Source of the DNA: JBBTCX01 sp964494205
GTDB taxonomy: Bacteria > Planctomycetota > Phycisphaerae > UBA1845
Reading direction: 5' to 3'
Assembly: GCA_964494205.1 (NCBI GenBank)
Contig: CAZBRD010000007.1
Coordinates: 1 to 64,000, forward strand
Length of the DNA: 64,000 bases
The notes under the pieces: model-generated
Database searches by the model: none
Seen by the model: only the letters and a program-made list of their open reading frames with translations
What the model was told of the DNA's origin: nothing
Shown here: positions 43,837 through 53,410 of the stretch, one piece after another
How positions within the stretch are numbered: position 1 is the stretch's first letter
Layout of the letters: each line of letters opens with the position of its first letter
Made by a program: the position numbers and the translations under genes

Positions 43837-44397
43837 ATGGGTAAGCAAGAATTCCAACTGCCGCGAACAGTTCGGCTGAAGGACGGGCGAACCTGCCTGG
43901 TCAACTCGGTCGTTGAGGACGATGCAGCCGAACTACTCGAGTTCCTTCCGCAAACGCACCGCGAGAGTGATTTTCTCGGCTATCTGCAGGGCGAATTCAA
44001 TTTCACGCTGGATCAGGAAAAGGAGTTCATTCGCAGTCAGACCTCCGTTCCAAACGCAATCCTATTAGCCGCACGCCACGATAATCGCATCGTCGCCACC
44101 TTCGGCGCGATGGGTTCAAAGCTCAAGCGGTCCGCCCACCAGACCGAAATCGGCATCTCAGTCCTAAAGGAATTCTGGGGGGCTGGACTTGGCCGTGCGC
44201 TGATGGAATGCCTGATTGAGTGGGGCCAAGCCCGAGGACTGAGAAGGCTCACGCTGCGGGTATTTGATGACAACGAGCGGGGAATCAAGCTCTATCGTTC
44301 GTTAGGCTTCATCAACGAGGGAATGCTGGTGGGAGACGCTTTGCGTGCGGACGGTCGGTACAGCGACACCATCGTGATGGCCAAATACTTCGTTTAG
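43837..44397 (+). CDS. GNAT-family N-acetyltransferase
   Basis: Protein of 186 residues. The acetyl-CoA loop is visible in VLKEFWGAGLGRALMECLIE (motif A, Q/RxxGxG/A type) and motif B in LTLRVFDDNERGIKLYRSLG, with FINEGMLVGDALRADGRYSD and a final hydrophobic VMAKYFV. It resembles the RimJ/PhnO-like subgroup acting on small molecules or protein N-termini. It is monocistronic and convergent with the next gene. Confidence 0.88.
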   Translation: MGKQEFQLPRTVRLKDGRTCLVNSVVEDDAAELLEFLPQTHRESDFLGYLQGEFNFTLDQEKEFIRSQTSVPNAILLAARHDNRIVATFGAMGSKLKRSAHQTEIGISVLKEFWGAGLGRALMECLIEWGQARGLRRLTLRVFDDNERGIKLYRSLGFINEGMLVGDALRADGRYSDTIVMAKYFV

Positions 44398-44425
44398 CCT
44401 TTCGCGAATTAGTGAGTGCTCGCGT

Positions 44426-45220
44426 TCACCGCAGCCAGCGCTTCAGAACGCCTCTCGCCTCGTCGCACTCAGCCATCGGATTGCTCGAATCGGTGCGGCG
44501 AATAATCGAAGCACTGTGGAAATCGGTTTCACGAAGGACTTCAAAGATCGTCTCAAAGTCAACATCCCCCTGCCCGAGTCGCGTCTCGTGCCCGATGCCG
44601 TTAGCCGAACCAGTCGTGCCATCGCGGGCATGGACCAGCGAAATTTGATCGGGGAATCGCATCAGGAGTGCCAATGGGTTGGCACCCGACATGACCATCG
44701 CCGCGGGGTCGAGGCAAATCCGAAGCGACGGGCACCCTACTGCCTTAAAGACCTTTGCTAATCGCTCTGCGGAGTCATGCGATGGCCGAACGGCGTAAAC
44801 AATTCCGTTCGACTCGGCAAACTCGCCTATTTGCGTCAGCGCCTCCAACGCCAGCGGTGACGGTTCACCTGATTCCGGATGCGTCATCGCACCAACACCA
44901 GCTGTAACGATCCCCGTGCCCACATCGCGAGCCAGCGAAATCACCTCGCGCGTCCGATCGACCCGCTCCTGCACCGCCCTCGAATCCGTCAATCGGAGTT
45001 GGGAATAGTCGGCCGTCAGCGCAGCTAGCTCCAACCCGCGCGATCGCACAAATTGCATCAGGTGTCGCCGCCCGCTGGCTGAAAGGTTGCGCGGCTCGAT
45101 CTCCCCCACCGCCGCTCCGAGTTCGACCGCACGAAACTGCATGTCAGCCGCCGTGCGGATCCCGTCCTTGATCGGCAACCGCAGATCGTCAATGTCGATA
45201 CCAATTACGCTTTCCGGCAT
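44426..45220 (-). CDS. Sugar phosphate isomerase/epimerase-like TIM-barrel protein
   Basis: Protein of 264 residues of the xylose-isomerase-like (AP-endonuclease 2) TIM-barrel superfamily: IGIDIDDLRLPIKDGIRTAA, AVELGAAVGEIEP, LELAALTADYSQLRL, AGVGAMTHPESGEPSP, LRICLDPAAMVMSG, LVHARDGTTGSANGIGHETR and GDVDFETIFEVLRE. The His and Asp typical of metal sites are partly present. The substrate is unknown. The start is uncertain: ATG 45220 is used, in-frame GTG 45280 or ATG 45271 would lengthen it by up to 20 residues. Confidence 0.75.
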   Translation of the reverse strand: MPESVIGIDIDDLRLPIKDGIRTAADMQFRAVELGAAVGEIEPRNLSASGRRHLMQFVRSRGLELAALTADYSQLRLTDSRAVQERVDRTREVISLARDVGTGIVTAGVGAMTHPESGEPSPLALEALTQIGEFAESNGIVYAVRPSHDSAERLAKVFKAVGCPSLRICLDPAAMVMSGANPLALLMRFPDQISLVHARDGTTGSANGIGHETRLGQGDVDFETIFEVLRETDFHSASIIRRTDSSNPMAECDEARGVLKRWLR

Positions 45221-45437
45221 AGCGCTATCTGAACGCGAAACCGCCGCCACGTCAAAGCATGATTCGCACATGCTTCCCACGCGATTATTCTTAGAGATTT
45301 CAAATTCTCAAATCTCAAATTCACTGGTCCAACGATCGCACCGGCGAATTGGCCTACAACCAATCGCGCAGCGCAGGTTGGCGAAATGGCAGCTTCATGT
45401 AAGAATTGGATGAAGTGCGATGTTGAGCTGATTGCTA

Positions 45438-46415
45438 ATGAAGATTCTCCACGGCCTTGAAGAACTATCCAAACCGCTTGAACGGTCGATCCTGACCATT
45501 GGCAACTTCGATGGCGTGCACCTCGCGCATCAGCAATTGCTATCGCAAGCGGGTCTTTTCTCCGCACAAACCGGTGCACCGGTCGTCGTCCTGACATTCG
45601 ACCCGCACCCATTGTCCATCGTCGCCCCTCACAAAGTGCCCGAAAAGCTGTCAACTCTGCCTGATCGACTTGCACTCCTGGCACAACACGGCGTCCAGAT
45701 GGCGGTCGTCGCCCGCAGCGAGCCCTCTCTACTCTCAATGGAAGCCGAGCAATTCGTCGAAGAAATCCTCCACCAGAAGTTTCGACCTACGCATATCGTC
45801 GAAGGCCCATCCTTCGGGTTCGGCAAGGGTCGACGTGGAAATGCAGAGTTGCTCGCACGCGAAGCCGCAAAATTCGGCTGCGAAGTCCACATCGTCGACC
45901 CGGTTCGACTCACGCTGGACAACCATCAGGCAGTCTTGGTATCGAGTTCTTTGATTCGCGATTTGCTTCGCGATGGCCACGTACGCCGGGCAGCCATGTG
46001 TCTCGGGCGAAACTATTCGTTGACAGGAACCGTCGAAGGCGGTGATCGACGAGGCCGCGAGCTTGGTTTCCCAACAGCCAATCTGGGAACTATCGAGCAG
46101 CTTGATCCTCGGGAAGGAGTCTATGCGGGTTTTGCTCTCGTCAAAGAACATCGCTGGCCCGCAGCGATCAGCATCGGTCACTCACCCACATTCGACGGAC
46201 ATAAGACTCGCGTGGAAGCACACTTGATCGGGTTCAATGGCGACCTGTATGGTAAAACCGTTCGCGTTGAGTTCTCCCGATTTCTTCGATCACAACGAAA
46301 ATTCGACTCGAAGGATGACTTGATCGCGCAACTAAAGATCGATGTTCAGGCCGCACGTACCGATGAGGATGAATCCGTCAACGATGGCGCAGATCCCGTG
46401 AGGCTGCATCAATGA
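45438..46415 (+). CDS. ribF: Bifunctional riboflavin kinase/FAD synthetase
   Basis: Protein of 325 residues (usual about 310). The N-terminal nucleotidyltransferase half has TIGNFDGVHLAHQQLL and VVVLTFDPHPL, with SSSLIRDLLRDG at its end. The C-terminal riboflavin-kinase half has RNYSLTGTVEGGDRRGRELGFPTANL, GVYAGFAL and VEAHLIGFNGDLYGKTVRVE. It makes FMN and then FAD. Its stop overlaps the start of nrnA (ATGA). Confidence 0.94.
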   Translation: MKILHGLEELSKPLERSILTIGNFDGVHLAHQQLLSQAGLFSAQTGAPVVVLTFDPHPLSIVAPHKVPEKLSTLPDRLALLAQHGVQMAVVARSEPSLLSMEAEQFVEEILHQKFRPTHIVEGPSFGFGKGRRGNAELLAREAAKFGCEVHIVDPVRLTLDNHQAVLVSSSLIRDLLRDGHVRRAAMCLGRNYSLTGTVEGGDRRGRELGFPTANLGTIEQLDPREGVYAGFALVKEHRWPAAISIGHSPTFDGHKTRVEAHLIGFNGDLYGKTVRVEFSRFLRSQRKFDSKDDLIAQLKIDVQAARTDEDESVNDGADPVRLHQ

Positions 46416-47476
46416 AGAATATGGAAAAGCAAACTGAAGCCCTCGCGCTAATGCGTTCCTGGAAGCGACCGCTGATTATTTCGCACACGAAACCCGATGG
46501 CGATGCTGTTGGATCGCTGGTCGCTATGAAATCATTTACCGAGGCGTGGGGCGCGAAACCACTAGCCGTCAATTTCGATGGCATACCTGATCGATACGGA
46601 TTCCTGAACCGCGATGGATTGCTGCGTTCCTTGGGAAAGAGCATCAGCATTGACGAGTTGGCGGTGGCTGACGGCGTCATCGTCGTCGACACCGGAGCGT
46701 TGAACCAGATCGAACCATTGGCCACATGGTTGCAGGAGCGACGGTTGCCGCTCGTGATGATCGACCACCACATCACAAGGAATATCCCTTCAACGCAATC
46801 AATCATCGATGAACAGGCCGCCGCAACGTGCCTAATCCTTCACGACTTGGCGCTGTCGCAGGGTTGGGTCATTGACAAGTCAACGGCTGAAGCCCTCTTT
46901 GTGGGCATTGCCACCGACACCGGCTGGTTTCGACACTCAAATACCGACGGTCGAGTCTTATCCGCAGCCGCTGACCTTGCATCGCGCGGAGTGAAGATTC
47001 ACGAGTTGTCGCAGTTGCTCTATCAGCGCGATACGGTTGCCCGGGTCCGACTTCTTGGCGCAGTGCTCAACACGCTTGAGCTTCATTGCGACAACCGCTT
47101 GGCCGTGATGTCGCTGTCACATTCAATGCTGCAATCCTGCGGGGCGCGCCTTTCTGACACCGAAGACATGGTCAACGAACCGCTGCGGATCGAGACCGTG
47201 GTCGCATCACTATTCTTGGTTGAACAGGAAGATGTGGGCGGAGTTTCCTCCGAAAACCAAAAGGCCCCCGTTCGCGTCAATTTCCGAAGCAAAGCGCCCA
47301 TAGCCGCGGGCGACATCGATCTCGATGTGGCCGCATTAGCCGGCACATTCGGTGGCGGTGGTCACCGTCGAGCAGCCGGGGCAAGAATTGCTAGACCATT
47401 AATCGAGGCACGTCGCGAGGTCGTCGATGCCGTAACTCGTGCGTTGCTTCAGTCAGACCATAACCATTCCCGCTGA
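46412..47476 (+). CDS. nrnA: DHH-family oligoribonuclease / pAp phosphatase
   Basis: Protein of 354 residues of the NrnA type that degrades nanoRNAs and 3'-phosphoadenosine 5'-phosphate, with Mn. DHH-domain residues: SHTKPDGDAVGS at the start, VDTGALNQI, MIDHHITRN (DHH) and GIATDTGWFRHSNTD. The C-terminal DHHA1 domain carries AGTFGGGGHRRAAG. It is coupled to ribF by a four-base overlap. Confidence 0.93.
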   Translation: MKNMEKQTEALALMRSWKRPLIISHTKPDGDAVGSLVAMKSFTEAWGAKPLAVNFDGIPDRYGFLNRDGLLRSLGKSISIDELAVADGVIVVDTGALNQIEPLATWLQERRLPLVMIDHHITRNIPSTQSIIDEQAAATCLILHDLALSQGWVIDKSTAEALFVGIATDTGWFRHSNTDGRVLSAAADLASRGVKIHELSQLLYQRDTVARVRLLGAVLNTLELHCDNRLAVMSLSHSMLQSCGARLSDTEDMVNEPLRIETVVASLFLVEQEDVGGVSSENQKAPVRVNFRSKAPIAAGDIDLDVAALAGTFGGGGHRRAAGARIARPLIEARREVVDAVTRALLQSDHNHSR

Positions 47477-47495
47477 ATGGTGATTCAACATCTTC

Positions 47496-49718
47496 ATGAC
47501 GAACGATCGCGCACTACCGCATGAATCCACGGAAGCTGCGGGACAACTACGTCTTAACTTACTGAACCGGATCGCAGTCGTAGTGCTGATCGCACTTGTA
47601 GTTCTCGCTTTCGGCCCAACGCTCTTTAACGACTTCGTCGAGTGGGACGACGAACACGTCATCGTGAACAACGAAGCCTATCGTGGCTTCTCGATCAGCC
47701 ATCTCCAGTGGATGTTTCAAACCGGCTTTGCGGGACACTATCAGCCATTAACCTGGCTCTCCTACGCCATGGACTTCAGCATCTGGGGCTTGGACCCGTT
47801 TGGTTTTCATTTGACCAATCTTGTTTTGCACATCGTAGTTTCCGTTGGCTTCTACTTCATCGCTCGCAACCTGATTCGCGCAGGCGTTCCAGGCACGACA
47901 GACCAAGCGTTGACTTTCTGCGCTCTAGCGGCCGCGATCGTATTCGCCATCCATCCCTTGCGCGTAGAGTCAGTCGCATGGGCAACCGAACGACGTGACG
48001 TGCTCAGCGGCGCATGGATCGTAATCACCGTGCTCCTGTATTTGCATGCGGCTTGCCAACTCTCCCGGACATGGCGATGGGCCATGCTGTTGATCTCAGC
48101 ACTTTGTTACGTGCTGTCACTACTCTCCAAGGCCGCAGGTATGCCTTTGCCTTTGGTGCTGTTGGTATTGGACTACTATCCACTTCGACGACTTCGCTTC
48201 AACCAGAACGTCAAAGAAGAAACCAATCACACCGTTCCTTCATCATCAGTCCTATCGCAGCCAACCAATTCGACTGTTCTCATCGAAAAGCTGCTTTTTC
48301 TAATCCCCGCGATTGCGTTTGCGCCCCTCGCGATCTGGGCCCAAAACAGCGCCGGAGCATTGCGGTCGTTTGAAGATCACCCCCTGAGTCTTCGAATCGG
48401 ACAGGCGTTCTATGGCCTGGTTTTCTATCCACTCAAGACGTTCTGGCCATCAAACCTCGTACCGCTTTATGAGCAGCGCGCGGACGCCCAAGCTACGGAT
48501 ACGGTGTTTGTCATCTCCGCTATCGTCGTCATCGCATCGCTCGCACTCGTGTTCGCGCTTCGCAAACGACTTCCTGCACTACTAACCGGCACGCTGGTCT
48601 ATCTGCTCTGGATCGCCCCCGTGCTAGGCCTTGCCCAAAGCGGGCCGCAGGTTGTGGCCGACCGGTACAGCTATCTCGCCTGTATGCCGTGGGCGATTCT
48701 GCTTGGCGGACTGATAGGCGTTCTCGCGCGACGCACGCAATCGATTGCAAACGCAAAGTTTCTCGCCATCGCATGTGCGATGGTCGTCGTCACGTCCGCC
48801 TTGGTTATTTCCACACGCTCGCAATCGCGGATCTGGAGCGACTCGTACACGCTTTGGTCAACGACTGTCGAACGCGCCCCCGCCACCCCGACAGCCCACG
48901 CCAACCTCGCCGTCCTCCTCAACAATCGCGGCGAATTTGAACTCGCGAAAGAACACGCACTCACGACGCTCAAGTTCCTTCCTGCCAACCGCTCGGCCCA
49001 CCTCGCCCTTGGCCTCGCTTACTTCGAACTCGGCGACATACCCTCAGCCGAGAAACACTATCGCTATCTCATCGAACGCGACGAACAAAGCGGTCGCTCG
49101 GATGACGGCATCACCGCCGGCTTGTCGGTCGTGCTGACGCGGTTGGCGGTTGTGCTCAATTCCGCGGGAAGGTTTGACCAAGCAGAAGCTCTTTATCGTC
49201 GTGCAGTCGAAGTGAATCCTCTTGATCCTGCCCTGCAAATCAACATGGCTGGTTTTCTCGCAAGCCGCGACCGCGATGCAGAAGCGTTGGAATGGCTCGA
49301 GCGAATACTGAAAATTGACCCGGCCAATACAGTCGCCTGCTATCGCGCCAGCGTGCTCCAACTAGAAATGAAAGACGAAAAGCAAGCAATCAAGACACTC
49401 AACAATTGTGCCGCAAATAACCCACACAATGGAACTATCCTTGCCCAACTTGCGCTGATCCTTGCGACGGCCGAGGATTCAACTCTTCGCGATTCTGAAC
49501 GAGCTTTCCTGCTCGCCAACGACGCCATGTCTCAATCCAATGGTCTCGACCCACTAACGGCGGAAGCGATGGCCGCAGCACATGCAGCGAAGGGAAACTA
49601 TCGCGATGCCGCAGCGACCTTGAACTCACTTCTCTCGAACCCGGAAGCGAATCTATCTCAACGTACTAGAGAACGGCTGACTGAGAAAATGAAGCAATAC
49701 GAATTGTCAGGTCGATAG
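47496..49718 (+). CDS. TMTC-like multi-spanning protein with C-terminal TPR repeats
   Basis: Protein of 740 residues. About ten transmembrane helices occupy residues 25-440, beginning with the WDDEHVI motif (NDFVEWDDEHVIVNNEAYRG) and HPLRVESVAWATERRDVLSG, features of TMTC/O-mannosyltransferase-like GT-C proteins. From about 460 TPR repeats follow (PTAHANLAVLLNNRGEFELA, SAHLALGLAYFELGDIPSAE, NPLDPALQINMAGFLASRDR). The eukaryotic relatives O-mannosylate cadherins, but the bacterial substrate is unknown; activity is inference. It starts 19 bases after nrnA. Confidence 0.85.
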   Translation: MTNDRALPHESTEAAGQLRLNLLNRIAVVVLIALVVLAFGPTLFNDFVEWDDEHVIVNNEAYRGFSISHLQWMFQTGFAGHYQPLTWLSYAMDFSIWGLDPFGFHLTNLVLHIVVSVGFYFIARNLIRAGVPGTTDQALTFCALAAAIVFAIHPLRVESVAWATERRDVLSGAWIVITVLLYLHAACQLSRTWRWAMLLISALCYVLSLLSKAAGMPLPLVLLVLDYYPLRRLRFNQNVKEETNHTVPSSSVLSQPTNSTVLIEKLLFLIPAIAFAPLAIWAQNSAGALRSFEDHPLSLRIGQAFYGLVFYPLKTFWPSNLVPLYEQRADAQATDTVFVISAIVVIASLALVFALRKRLPALLTGTLVYLLWIAPVLGLAQSGPQVVADRYSYLACMPWAILLGGLIGVLARRTQSIANAKFLAIACAMVVVTSALVISTRSQSRIWSDSYTLWSTTVERAPATPTAHANLAVLLNNRGEFELAKEHALTTLKFLPANRSAHLALGLAYFELGDIPSAEKHYRYLIERDEQSGRSDDGITAGLSVVLTRLAVVLNSAGRFDQAEALYRRAVEVNPLDPALQINMAGFLASRDRDAEALEWLERILKIDPANTVACYRASVLQLEMKDEKQAIKTLNNCAANNPHNGTILAQLALILATAEDSTLRDSERAFLLANDAMSQSNGLDPLTAEAMAAAHAAKGNYRDAAATLNSLLSNPEANLSQRTRERLTEKMKQYELSGR

Positions 49719-49750
49719 GAAGTGCGATTGGTCACATTTGAGTGCAGAAA

Positions 49751-50692
49751 TCACACGCTCAATTCGTCATGATTTGATATTCCTGGGCGCGTTTTTCGAC
49801 CGGCTCGCCCACTCCTCGCTTCATCATACGGTTCGACATGCACAAGCACGCCTGCGACCTTTGGACAGTGACGCATAATCGACGCTTTCACCTTGTGTGC
49901 CACGTCGTGCGCTTCGCGGATACTCGATGACGGATTGACCTCCAGGTGCATGTCGACGTAATACGCATCGCCCATCTTTCGGACGAACACTTTTTCGACA
50001 GCCAGTGCGCCTTCCACCAGAAAAGATGCTCGAATTACTTTCTCGGTTTCGCCGTCATGCGGAGCGGTGTCCATCAAATCACCGATCGCCTTGACCGCGA
50101 AATGCCCTCCGCTGATTCCTATGACGATGCAGGCCAGCAACGCAGCCCATTCATCGGCGTGAATCCAACTCGGTCCGCCGATCAAAGTCAGCGAAATACC
50201 CACCGCCGCCGCCAGTGACGTCAGCGCATCCGCACGGTGGTGCCATGCATCAACCTCGACGACGGGATGATCAATCTCCTTACCGGTATGAGAAGCGAAG
50301 CGAAACATCATCTCCTTGGCCACAACCACGACGATCAGAACTACGAGCGTATATGGTGCTGGCGCTTCATGCGGGACTTTCATCTCTGCAACGGCATGCC
50401 ACGCAATGCCCGCTGCAGCAGCCAGCAGCATCACCGCCACCGCCAGCGAAGCCAATGGCTCTGCCTTGCCATGACCATAAGGATGATTCGAGTCAGGCGG
50501 CCGCGACCCGATCACCAAACCCGCGACCACAATGAAAGATGAGAAAATGTCTCCCAATGACTCCACGGCATCCGCGATCAAGGCAAAGGAGTTTCCAAAC
50601 ACGCCCGCGACGAGTTTTACCATCGCCAAAGCGCCGTTGACTCCCAGCCCGATGAGCCAGACATGCTGCGCGCGTTTTTGTCGCTCTTTCAT
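49751..50692 (-). CDS. Cation diffusion facilitator (CDF) metal exporter
   Basis: Protein of 313 residues of the FieF/YiiP type that exchanges Zn, Fe or Mn for protons across the inner membrane. Six helices; transport-site residues are in ADAVESLGDIFSS (Asp pair with Glu in between) and DAWHHRADALTSLAAAVG (His and Asp). The C-terminal cytosolic metal-sensing domain (VRKMGDAYYVDMHLEVNP, AHDVAHKVKASIMRHCPKVA) ends VLVHVEPYDE. Metal specificity cannot be told. It is separated from the S41 protease gene by a G/C palindrome. Confidence 0.92.
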   Translation of the reverse strand: MKERQKRAQHVWLIGLGVNGALAMVKLVAGVFGNSFALIADAVESLGDIFSSFIVVAGLVIGSRPPDSNHPYGHGKAEPLASLAVAVMLLAAAAGIAWHAVAEMKVPHEAPAPYTLVVLIVVVVAKEMMFRFASHTGKEIDHPVVEVDAWHHRADALTSLAAAVGISLTLIGGPSWIHADEWAALLACIVIGISGGHFAVKAIGDLMDTAPHDGETEKVIRASFLVEGALAVEKVFVRKMGDAYYVDMHLEVNPSSSIREAHDVAHKVKASIMRHCPKVAGVLVHVEPYDEARSGRAGRKTRPGISNHDELSV

Positions 50693-50793
50693 GACGATCG
50701 ATTATAGAACGATCTGTTAGGTCGAATACCTCTGACGTGTTCAGTGATGGCTGTAGCAACCTTCGATTTTGTGTGGCGGCCACCCCTCTCATT

Positions 50794-50812
50794 CCCCCCT
50801 TACTAAGGGGGG
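50794..50812. repeat. G/C-run inverted repeat downstream of the S41 gene
   Basis: Arms CCCCCCTTA and TAAGGGGGG separated by one base, followed by ATAAAGGGGGCT. Perfect 9-bp inverted repeat 62 bases after the S41 stop (minus strand). Similar C-run/G-run elements occur in many bacterial genomes; it may act as a transcript-end structure, but no T tract follows. Confidence 0.5.
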
Positions 50813-50873
50813 ATAAAGGGGGCTCTAAGTAGCGACAATTACGCAGATTGCGTTGGTCTCATCTCGTTGAAAA

Positions 50874-52319
50874 TCAAAACTCCCGGTTGGGAATATGAAG
50901 CTGCTCTTTCATCACGCGGATGGCTTCGCAAAGCTGCCGATCGCGCACTACTTCCCTCGCGCTCTGACTTGTTTTTTCATTCGCGCCGGCCAGCCGCTCC
51001 GCGTTAAGTATCGATGATTCCCCAAGTAACCCGCCTTCGATGCCCTCCGGCGGACAGCGCGTGCCAGCCGGCAAATTCGCATCCCGAAAAACCGTATCAA
51101 GATCGCGTCGCGACCGTTGGATGGCCTTCGTTTCGAAATCGGTGAGAATTACTTCCACATCCGGCCGCACGCCCCACTCGCCCTTTTCATGATTGCGCGC
51201 GGTCCGATGGATGATGCGACCGCTCGGCAGACAATAGTAGGCAACAGTGAGCTTTACCGCCGCCTTGTGATCGGTCAGCGGAATCAGATGTTGCACGCTT
51301 CCCTTCCCGAAAGTGCGCTCGCCCACAATGATCGCACGGCGATGATCCTGCAATGAACCGGCCACAATCTCCGAAGAGCTCGCAGACGATCCATTCACCA
51401 GAATGACCAGCGGCAAGTCGCGGATCGTTCCTTCGCTCTTGGCTTTGTATTCGTGCACCACGCGGCGTCGCGTCACCGTCGAGAGGATTGGACCCTCGCC
51501 GATGAAGTGATCCACCATCTCGATCGCGGAGTCCATCAACCCACCCGGATTGAAACGCAAATCAATGATGAGACCCTTCATACCCTGATCGAGCAGCTCA
51601 TTAAACGCGAGATCAAAATCGCGCATCGTGTTCTCGCGAAAATTGCTGACGCGCATGTAGGCGATTGAGTTCGGGCGATCCAGCCAGAAATCCCATTCCT
51701 CGTCTTCATCACGCTTCAGGCCGCGCACCGTACGAACGCTCACGGGACCGCGCGTTACCTGAAACACTTGCGGCTCATCTTGCCCTTCGCGAGCAATTTC
51801 CAGCGCAACCGTCGTCCCAGGCTCACCAACCATGCGGTCTTCGGCCTCGAACACTGACAAATCCTTCGTATCTCGCTTGTCTATGGAAAGTAACGTATCG
51901 CCCGCCATGATTCCCGCATGAGCCGCCGGACTGTCTTCGATGGGCGCGATGACCGAAAGTCGATCGTGTTTGATGCCAAGTTCGATCCCAACACCGATGT
52001 ACTTGCCCGCACTTCGCCGTTCGAAGGCCGCAAGTTCCGTGGGAGAAACGTAACCGCTGTACGGGTCGAGCTGCAGCACCATGCCCCGCACCGCGCCATC
52101 GACTAACTTGCGACCGTCCACAGCCTCCACATACTTCTGTTTGGCGAGAGCGTCGACCTCAACCAGGGCGCTGTACGTATTGATCACCACGTCCTGCTTG
52201 GCCACCATCGGCGGCAACTTCAGGAACATCAGCGCGATCACGCCAAAAATCGCAACCCAGGTTAGCCCGTGTCTCAGCATGGTCCGAAAACTCCATCGGG
52301 CCTTGATCCCGTAACCCAA
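50874..52319 (-). CDS. S41 carboxy-terminal processing protease
   Basis: Protein of 481 residues. One N-terminal transmembrane helix (LTWVAIFGVIALMFLKLP) anchors it on the outer face of the inner membrane. PDZ domain at about 105-190 (GIKHDRLSVIAPIEDSPAAH, GDTLLSID). Protease core: IDLRFNPGGLMDSA, catalytic Ser in NGSSASSSEIVAG (310-321) and Lys of FGKGSVQ (339). CtpA/Prc proteases trim C-termini of periplasmic or photosystem proteins. The C-terminal 80 residues are extra and charged. It is transcribed alone. Confidence 0.92.
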   Translation of the reverse strand: MGYGIKARWSFRTMLRHGLTWVAIFGVIALMFLKLPPMVAKQDVVINTYSALVEVDALAKQKYVEAVDGRKLVDGAVRGMVLQLDPYSGYVSPTELAAFERRSAGKYIGVGIELGIKHDRLSVIAPIEDSPAAHAGIMAGDTLLSIDKRDTKDLSVFEAEDRMVGEPGTTVALEIAREGQDEPQVFQVTRGPVSVRTVRGLKRDEDEEWDFWLDRPNSIAYMRVSNFRENTMRDFDLAFNELLDQGMKGLIIDLRFNPGGLMDSAIEMVDHFIGEGPILSTVTRRRVVHEYKAKSEGTIRDLPLVILVNGSSASSSEIVAGSLQDHRRAIIVGERTFGKGSVQHLIPLTDHKAAVKLTVAYYCLPSGRIIHRTARNHEKGEWGVRPDVEVILTDFETKAIQRSRRDLDTVFRDANLPAGTRCPPEGIEGGLLGESSILNAERLAGANEKTSQSAREVVRDRQLCEAIRVMKEQLHIPNREF

Positions 52320-52520
52320 CGATCATGCTTCGACCGCTTGATCGCCGCTCTGCACGAACCAAGCTGTTATCCTCGAGACAGACGCTGATTGGGTTGACGA
52401 TTCGAGCGCGACTGTTCCTTCCCCTTCAATGAGTGTAAATTATCGGGCGACGTGGCGAGAGTTTGTCGACTGGTGCCCTGCAGGAATTAGTGGTTGCGCC
52501 AATCGAAAGGAAGAACGAAA

Positions 52521-52943
52521 TTGCCAAAGGAAAAGTGGTATCAAGGAGGCCTCAGTTTCTCCTGCACGCAATGCGGCAATTGCTGTAGTGGCGAACCGGG
52601 TTATGTCTGGGCGACCAAGGAAGAGATTGGCAAGATCTCGAAATTCCTCGGGCGCACGGATGGCTGGCTTGACCCGGAGCATCTTCGCCGCGTGGGACTC
52701 AAATATAGTCTCACGGAGAAGCCCGGCGGCGACTGCATTTTCCTCAAGCGCGAAAACGGAAAAGCGCTTTGTTCGATTTACGACGTTCGACCCTTGCAAT
52801 GTCGTACGTGGCCATTCTGGGATGAGCTGCTCACTTCATCGAAGTCGTGGGCGAAGGCACACGAAAAGTGCCCCGGTATGGACTCGGGAAAGCAGTACAC
52901 TTTTGTTCAAATCGAAACCATTCGCACAAAACGAACGTGGTGA
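52521..52943 (+). CDS. YkgJ-family cysteine cluster protein
   Basis: Protein of 140 residues from TTG 52521, which follows AGGAAG by seven bases; the frame also opens at 52494. The family signature FSCTQCGNCCSGEPGYVWAT gives the CxxCxxCC cluster; further cysteines lie in GDCIFL, CSIYDVRPLQCRTWPF and HEKCPGM, in the order used to bind a metal or Fe-S centre. Function unknown. It precedes yacG by 22 bases. Confidence 0.88.
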   Translation: MPKEKWYQGGLSFSCTQCGNCCSGEPGYVWATKEEIGKISKFLGRTDGWLDPEHLRRVGLKYSLTEKPGGDCIFLKRENGKALCSIYDVRPLQCRTWPFWDELLTSSKSWAKAHEKCPGMDSGKQYTFVQIETIRTKRTW

Positions 52944-52965
52944 CTCTTCGCGATTTCGAATCATT

Positions 52966-53160
52966 ATGCATACGTTTGAATGTCCAATCTGCCACACTGT
53001 GTCCAACGCCCAAACGCGCGAAGAGGCCTCGTTTCGCCCCTTCTGCAGCGAGCGCTGCAAGCTCATTGACCTGGGTCGTTGGCTGGATGGAACGTACTTA
53101 ATTAAGGAACCAATGACCGCAGAAAACGTCGAAGAACTGTTCCCTGAAGCCGAACAATAG
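52966..53160 (+). CDS. yacG: YacG zinc-ribbon protein (DNA gyrase inhibitor family)
   Basis: Small protein of 64 residues: CPICHTVSNAQTREE, then RPFCSERCKLIDLGRWLDGT. The four cysteines (CxxC and CxxxC) bind zinc. In E. coli it binds GyrB and lowers gyrase activity. ATG 52966 is the natural start; the longer frame that includes it begins inside the YkgJ gene in another reading and is not genuine. Confidence 0.9.
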   Translation: MHTFECPICHTVSNAQTREEASFRPFCSERCKLIDLGRWLDGTYLIKEPMTAENVEELFPEAEQ

Positions 53161-53410
53161 TTCCCCCCTTTCGTCATCCTGTGCTCATACGATTTTTTGC
53201 CTGTTTTCGGCGATATTTCCAACAGCACGCCTCGAAATCCAATTCGCAAAACGATAATATGGACGCCCCAATTGGGCCGGAGAAAACTACAAAGCAATCG
53301 GGTGGGAACTTGCGCGAGATTCTGTGGAATTTCTTTGTCCCCGCTACGTACTGAGACCGGGGCCTGTATGGCCACATTGTTTCCGACGCATGAGAAGGAG
53401 AAAGCAAGCA

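Noticed and set aside
52429..52965. N-terminal extension of the YacG gene
   Set aside because: The extension reads through the YkgJ gene in another frame and has no YacG similarity. The genuine part starts at ATG 52966.
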